NCBI GenBank assembly: GCA_014379665.1
Contig: JACMLK010000070.1
Span: forward strand, 1 to 15,854
Origin: Saprospiraceae bacterium
GTDB lineage: Bacteria; Bacteroidota; Bacteroidia; Chitinophagales; Saprospiraceae
Direction: 5' to 3'
Length of the DNA stretch: 15,854 nucleotides
In this document: positions 13,981 to 15,854 of the stretch, one piece after another
How the letters are laid out: each line of letters begins with the position of its first letter
Numbering within the stretch: position 1 is the stretch's first letter
Position numbers and translations under genes: made by a program
The notes under the pieces: generated by a model
The model's input: the letters and a program-made list of their open reading frames with translations, nothing else
The model's database searches: none
Told to the model about the DNA's origin: nothing

Positions 13981-14553
13981 ATGAAAAAGAAGGAATTAAA
14001 ATTAAAATTAGAGGAATATTCAAATTATGAGTTTTCTTCTTTAGCTTTATACAATAAGGCTGGAGAAGATTTGTTAAATTCAGATTTCGAATTATTTTGC
14101 TTTGCCAATGATTTAATAAATTGTTGCAAATATAGTCATGCTGAAATAGTACTAAAAAAAATAAACACAAAAAATATCCCAAAAGATCATCTTTGGGAGT
14201 TTTATCAAACAAAGGGATTTCTGTATTTTGAATGGGGAAAGTACAAAAAGGCAAAAGGGAATTTTTTAAAAAGTATTAAACTAAATTGTAACTCAACAGT
14301 TCCTCATGTTTATTTGTCCAATATCTTAGGTAAAGAAGAAAAAGTTTTAGAATCGATTAAAGTCTTAAAAGAAGGGCTTTTAAAGAATGGTGATACAGAT
14401 GAAATTTATTTTAACCTAGGAACAAGGTATGCAATATTAGGAGATTATCAAAAAAGTTTGGAATATCTAAAGGAATGTCAAAAATTGGACCCAAATTTTG
14501 ATAATGTAGAGCACCTTTTAGAAGATATATCTCATTGTATAGAAATTATATGA
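13981..14553 (+). CDS. TPR-repeat protein, possible immunity protein
   Basis: A 190-aa all-helical protein. Tetratricopeptide repeats are visible at about residues 72-105 (WEFYQTKGFLYFEWGKYKKAKGNFLKSIKLN) and 141-174 (EIYFNLGTRYAILGDYQKSLEYLKECQKLDPN), with weaker units at about 38-70 and 107-140. The G-Y/W-x-x-A and L-x-P positions of the TPR consensus are present in the last copy. TPR proteins bind other proteins through their inner groove. In polymorphic toxin loci TPR proteins are known among immunity genes. No signal peptide is seen, so it is probably cytoplasmic. The gene is strongly AT-rich like its neighbours. Confidence 0.8.
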   Translation: MKKKELKLKLEEYSNYEFSSLALYNKAGEDLLNSDFELFCFANDLINCCKYSHAEIVLKKINTKNIPKDHLWEFYQTKGFLYFEWGKYKKAKGNFLKSIKLNCNSTVPHVYLSNILGKEEKVLESIKVLKEGLLKNGDTDEIYFNLGTRYAILGDYQKSLEYLKECQKLDPNFDNVEHLLEDISHCIEII

Positions 14554-14554
14554 T

Positions 14555-14620
14555 AAAACTCTGGGTGGGGTGGCAAATGCCCCTATAAAGCAATTTGAAA
14601 CTTGGATACGGAACACATAA
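14555..14620 (+). pseudogene. Possible 3' remnant of a toxin gene
   Basis: The spacer after the TPR gene is GC-richer than the genes around it and has an open frame reading LGGVANAPIKQFETWIR, stopping at TAA 14618-14620, 12 nt before the next ATG. The residues look like real protein sequence, and there is no start codon. This is the same arrangement as at 13177-13248. I read it as the tail of a toxin left in front of its immunity gene. The toxin type cannot be named from so short a piece. Confidence 0.4.
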
Positions 14621-14632
14621 AGTAGGTGCTTA

Positions 14633-15163
14633 ATGGCAGAAATAAATTTTTATATTAATGATCTTGAAAGAGGAGAGTTGTTTGATTTTCTATTTTCAAA
14701 TGAAATTAGATTATATCCAAGTAAAAAGTACAATTCATCAAATCTTGAAGTAGTGGAGAATCGTAAAAAATTTCTTGAAGCAATTGAAGAAGAAGCAATA
14801 AGGTTCTACTGTATATCTAAACATTTTTCAGTTTACACACTTTATTTGGAAAAGAATGAATTCTCAAAGAATGAGAATTCTTATTATATCAAAGACAAAT
14901 ATGGTGGCCCATATTTTGATATTTCTTTTTATAGAGGGTTTGCAGATGATGCAGGTTTAAGATATAAATGCACATCATTGTTTCACTACCCAAGATATAT
15001 TAAATTGCAAGAGGAATACGAAGAGTTTAAAGTAAATGATGAGTTAAAAGAATATTTCAGGAGAACTATTGAGTTCTTAAAATCAAAATGTAAAAAAGTA
15101 AAAGTGAATGATAGATTTTATTGGGTAAGTATTGATGTTTGCAAAGAGATTAATCTTTTATGA
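14633..15163 (+). CDS. Hypothetical protein, likely orphan immunity protein
   Basis: A 176-aa cytoplasmic protein. The start INFYINDLERGELFDFLFSNEIRLYPSKKY, the central FLEAIEEEAIRFYCISKHFS, and the GGPYFDISFYRGFADDAGLRYKCTSLFHYPRYI segment are of the sort seen in small immunity-type proteins: alternating strands and helices, many aromatic and acidic residues. It ends in a helical part (EYFRRTIEFLKSKCKKVKVNDRFYWVS) with a final strand. I do not recognise a named family, so the role is inferred from its position in the array and from the remnant 12 nt upstream. Confidence 0.7.
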   Translation: MAEINFYINDLERGELFDFLFSNEIRLYPSKKYNSSNLEVVENRKKFLEAIEEEAIRFYCISKHFSVYTLYLEKNEFSKNENSYYIKDKYGGPYFDISFYRGFADDAGLRYKCTSLFHYPRYIKLQEEYEEFKVNDELKEYFRRTIEFLKSKCKKVKVNDRFYWVSIDVCKEINLL

Positions 15164-15216
15164 ATCTTACAGTATTTTTATCTGCGACATATTTTGTTCA
15201 AGTTCGTTATTTTTAA

Positions 15217-15477
15217 AGATTTTTAATACGTTCGAATAGCTCGATTGTTTTTGTAGAGAAAGCTGAAGACTGGATGTATAGAAGCCAAAGAAATTATTGT
15301 GAATTGCAAAATTTATTAGAGAGAGATTTAATGTCCGTAAATACATTCAAATAAAAATTTGGCAACACTCTGAGCAAAACAAGAAAAGAAGTAATCAATG
15401 ATCAAAACAACCCAGAGATCTATCAATGGGAAAATATATCTAATAATATGAGTCGTAAATTTGAACAAAAAGGTTGA
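15217..15477 (+). pseudogene. Degraded toxin C-terminal fragment with an in-frame stop
   Basis: One reading frame runs from after a TAA at 15214 to a TGA at 15475-15477 with a single internal TAA at 15352-15354. The first part (46 codons) includes VEKAEDWMYRSQRNY and ELQNLLERDLM. The second part reads FGNTLSKTRKEV, then NNPEIYQWENIS and NNMSRKFEQKG. Both have normal amino-acid composition, so this is most likely one former gene interrupted by a nonsense change. It ends 1 nt before the ATG of the ankyrin gene, the spacing of toxin-immunity pairs. The 5' end with any start codon is missing. The toxin family is not recognisable. Confidence 0.55.
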
Positions 15478-15478
15478 G

Positions 15479-15854
15479 ATGTTAAAAAAAAATATTTTAA
15501 GTAAAAAAATTATTGATTTGATTGTAGAAAGCAATATTGTAAAATTGAATGAAGAAATAATAATTGATCGAACGATCCTATCTAAAATAAATAAAGATGG
15601 TCAAAATGCTTTAATTATTTCAATGATTTATGAAAAGTATGATGTTTCAATTTTTTTGATAAATAATTTTAAAATTGACATGGATATAAGAGACAAATTA
15701 GGTTGGTCAGCATTACATTATGCAGTTGCCAAAAGAAATGTTTTACTAATTAATAAATTAATTGAAAGAAATGCAGATATTGAAGTAAAAGATAATTATG
15801 GTAATACTCCTTTATGGAGAGCAACTTTTGAATCAAAAGGTTTTGGTGAAATCA
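15479..15854 (+). CDS. Ankyrin-repeat protein, likely immunity protein (3' end cut off)
   Basis: Open frame from the ATG at 15479 to the window edge (125 codons), C-terminus missing. After a helical start (ILSKKIIDLIVESNIVKLNEE) come ankyrin repeats: DGQNALIISMIYEKYDVSIFLINN, then DKLGWSALHYAVAKRNVLLINKLIE, and DNYGNTPLWRATFESKG. The second copy matches the G-x-x-x-L-H-x-A consensus best. Ankyrin proteins are known immunity partners of secreted toxins in polymorphic toxin loci. Here it follows a degraded toxin tail after a single nucleotide, which supports that reading. It is probably cytoplasmic. Confidence 0.8.
   Translation, partial: MLKKNILSKKIIDLIVESNIVKLNEEIIIDRTILSKINKDGQNALIISMIYEKYDVSIFLINNFKIDMDIRDKLGWSALHYAVAKRNVLLINKLIERNADIEVKDNYGNTPLWRATFESKGFGEI

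Noticed and set aside
15328..15534. Reverse-strand hydrophobic open frame of 68 codons
   Set aside because: It lies opposite the broken toxin tail and the ankyrin start; the hydrophobic composition is the usual shadow of AAA/ATT-rich coding sequence.

Overview
The window looks like a chromosomal segment from a Bacteroidota bacterium, probably near Saprospiraceae or Chitinophagia; the assignment rests on gene content, not on a search. The evidence is a recF gene followed by a DUF721/DciA-like gene, secreted proteins with signal peptides ending in FGQ or SSQ, a CotH protein with a lamin-tail domain and a C-terminal type IX secretion (T9SS) sorting domain, and a recF promoter of the Bacteroidota form (TTG, 18 nt, TAccTTTG). 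Shine-Dalgarno sequences are largely absent.

Layout. 1-1045 (-): N-terminal part of a secreted subtilisin-like protease, cut by the window edge. 1218-2673 (+): recF and a DUF721/DciA-like gene, both apparently starting at TTG. 2740-2833: tandem 24-bp hairpins between convergent genes. 2861-3337 (-): two-helix membrane protein. 3435-4319 (-): protein with a possible PD-(D/E)XK nuclease signature. 4407-4460: REP-like palindrome. 4764-6302 (+): secreted protein of repeated carboxypeptidase-regulatory/Ig-like domains. 6581-6940 (+): small secreted OB-fold-like protein. 6960-7164: hairpin-rich spacer. 7244-9568 (-): CotH/lamin-tail/T9SS protein. 9744-9953 (-): small HTH-like protein.

9954-12316 is unusual. 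A 740-base non-coding tract carries GGG blocks about every 10.5 bp (10046-10172), then a 21-bp dyad (10361-10381), then twenty consecutive decamers in perfect 10-bp register, each with an A-tract (10401-10600). Helically phased A-tracts like these predict strongly curved DNA. Just downstream lies a tightly packed four-gene operon: a 249-aa protein of unknown function, a DUF5675-like protein, a holin-like two-helix protein and a one-helix protein. It is closed by a clear intrinsic terminator (12276-12316). Directly after it is a GC-rich element whose three long complementary segments could fold as a pseudoknot (12328-12428).

From about 12430 the composition drops to very AT-rich. The rest of the window is a one-direction array of five small genes (205, 200, 190, 176 aa and an ankyrin protein cut by the edge). 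These resemble stand-alone immunity genes of polymorphic toxin systems, including TPR and ankyrin types. Most of the spacers hold a short open frame that ends 1-13 nt before the next start codon and looks like the 3' end of a lost toxin. The best case, 15217-15477, is one frame interrupted by a single internal TAA and ending 1 nt before the ankyrin gene. I interpret this as an orphan immunity array left by serial replacement of toxin tips. No intact toxin is present in the window.
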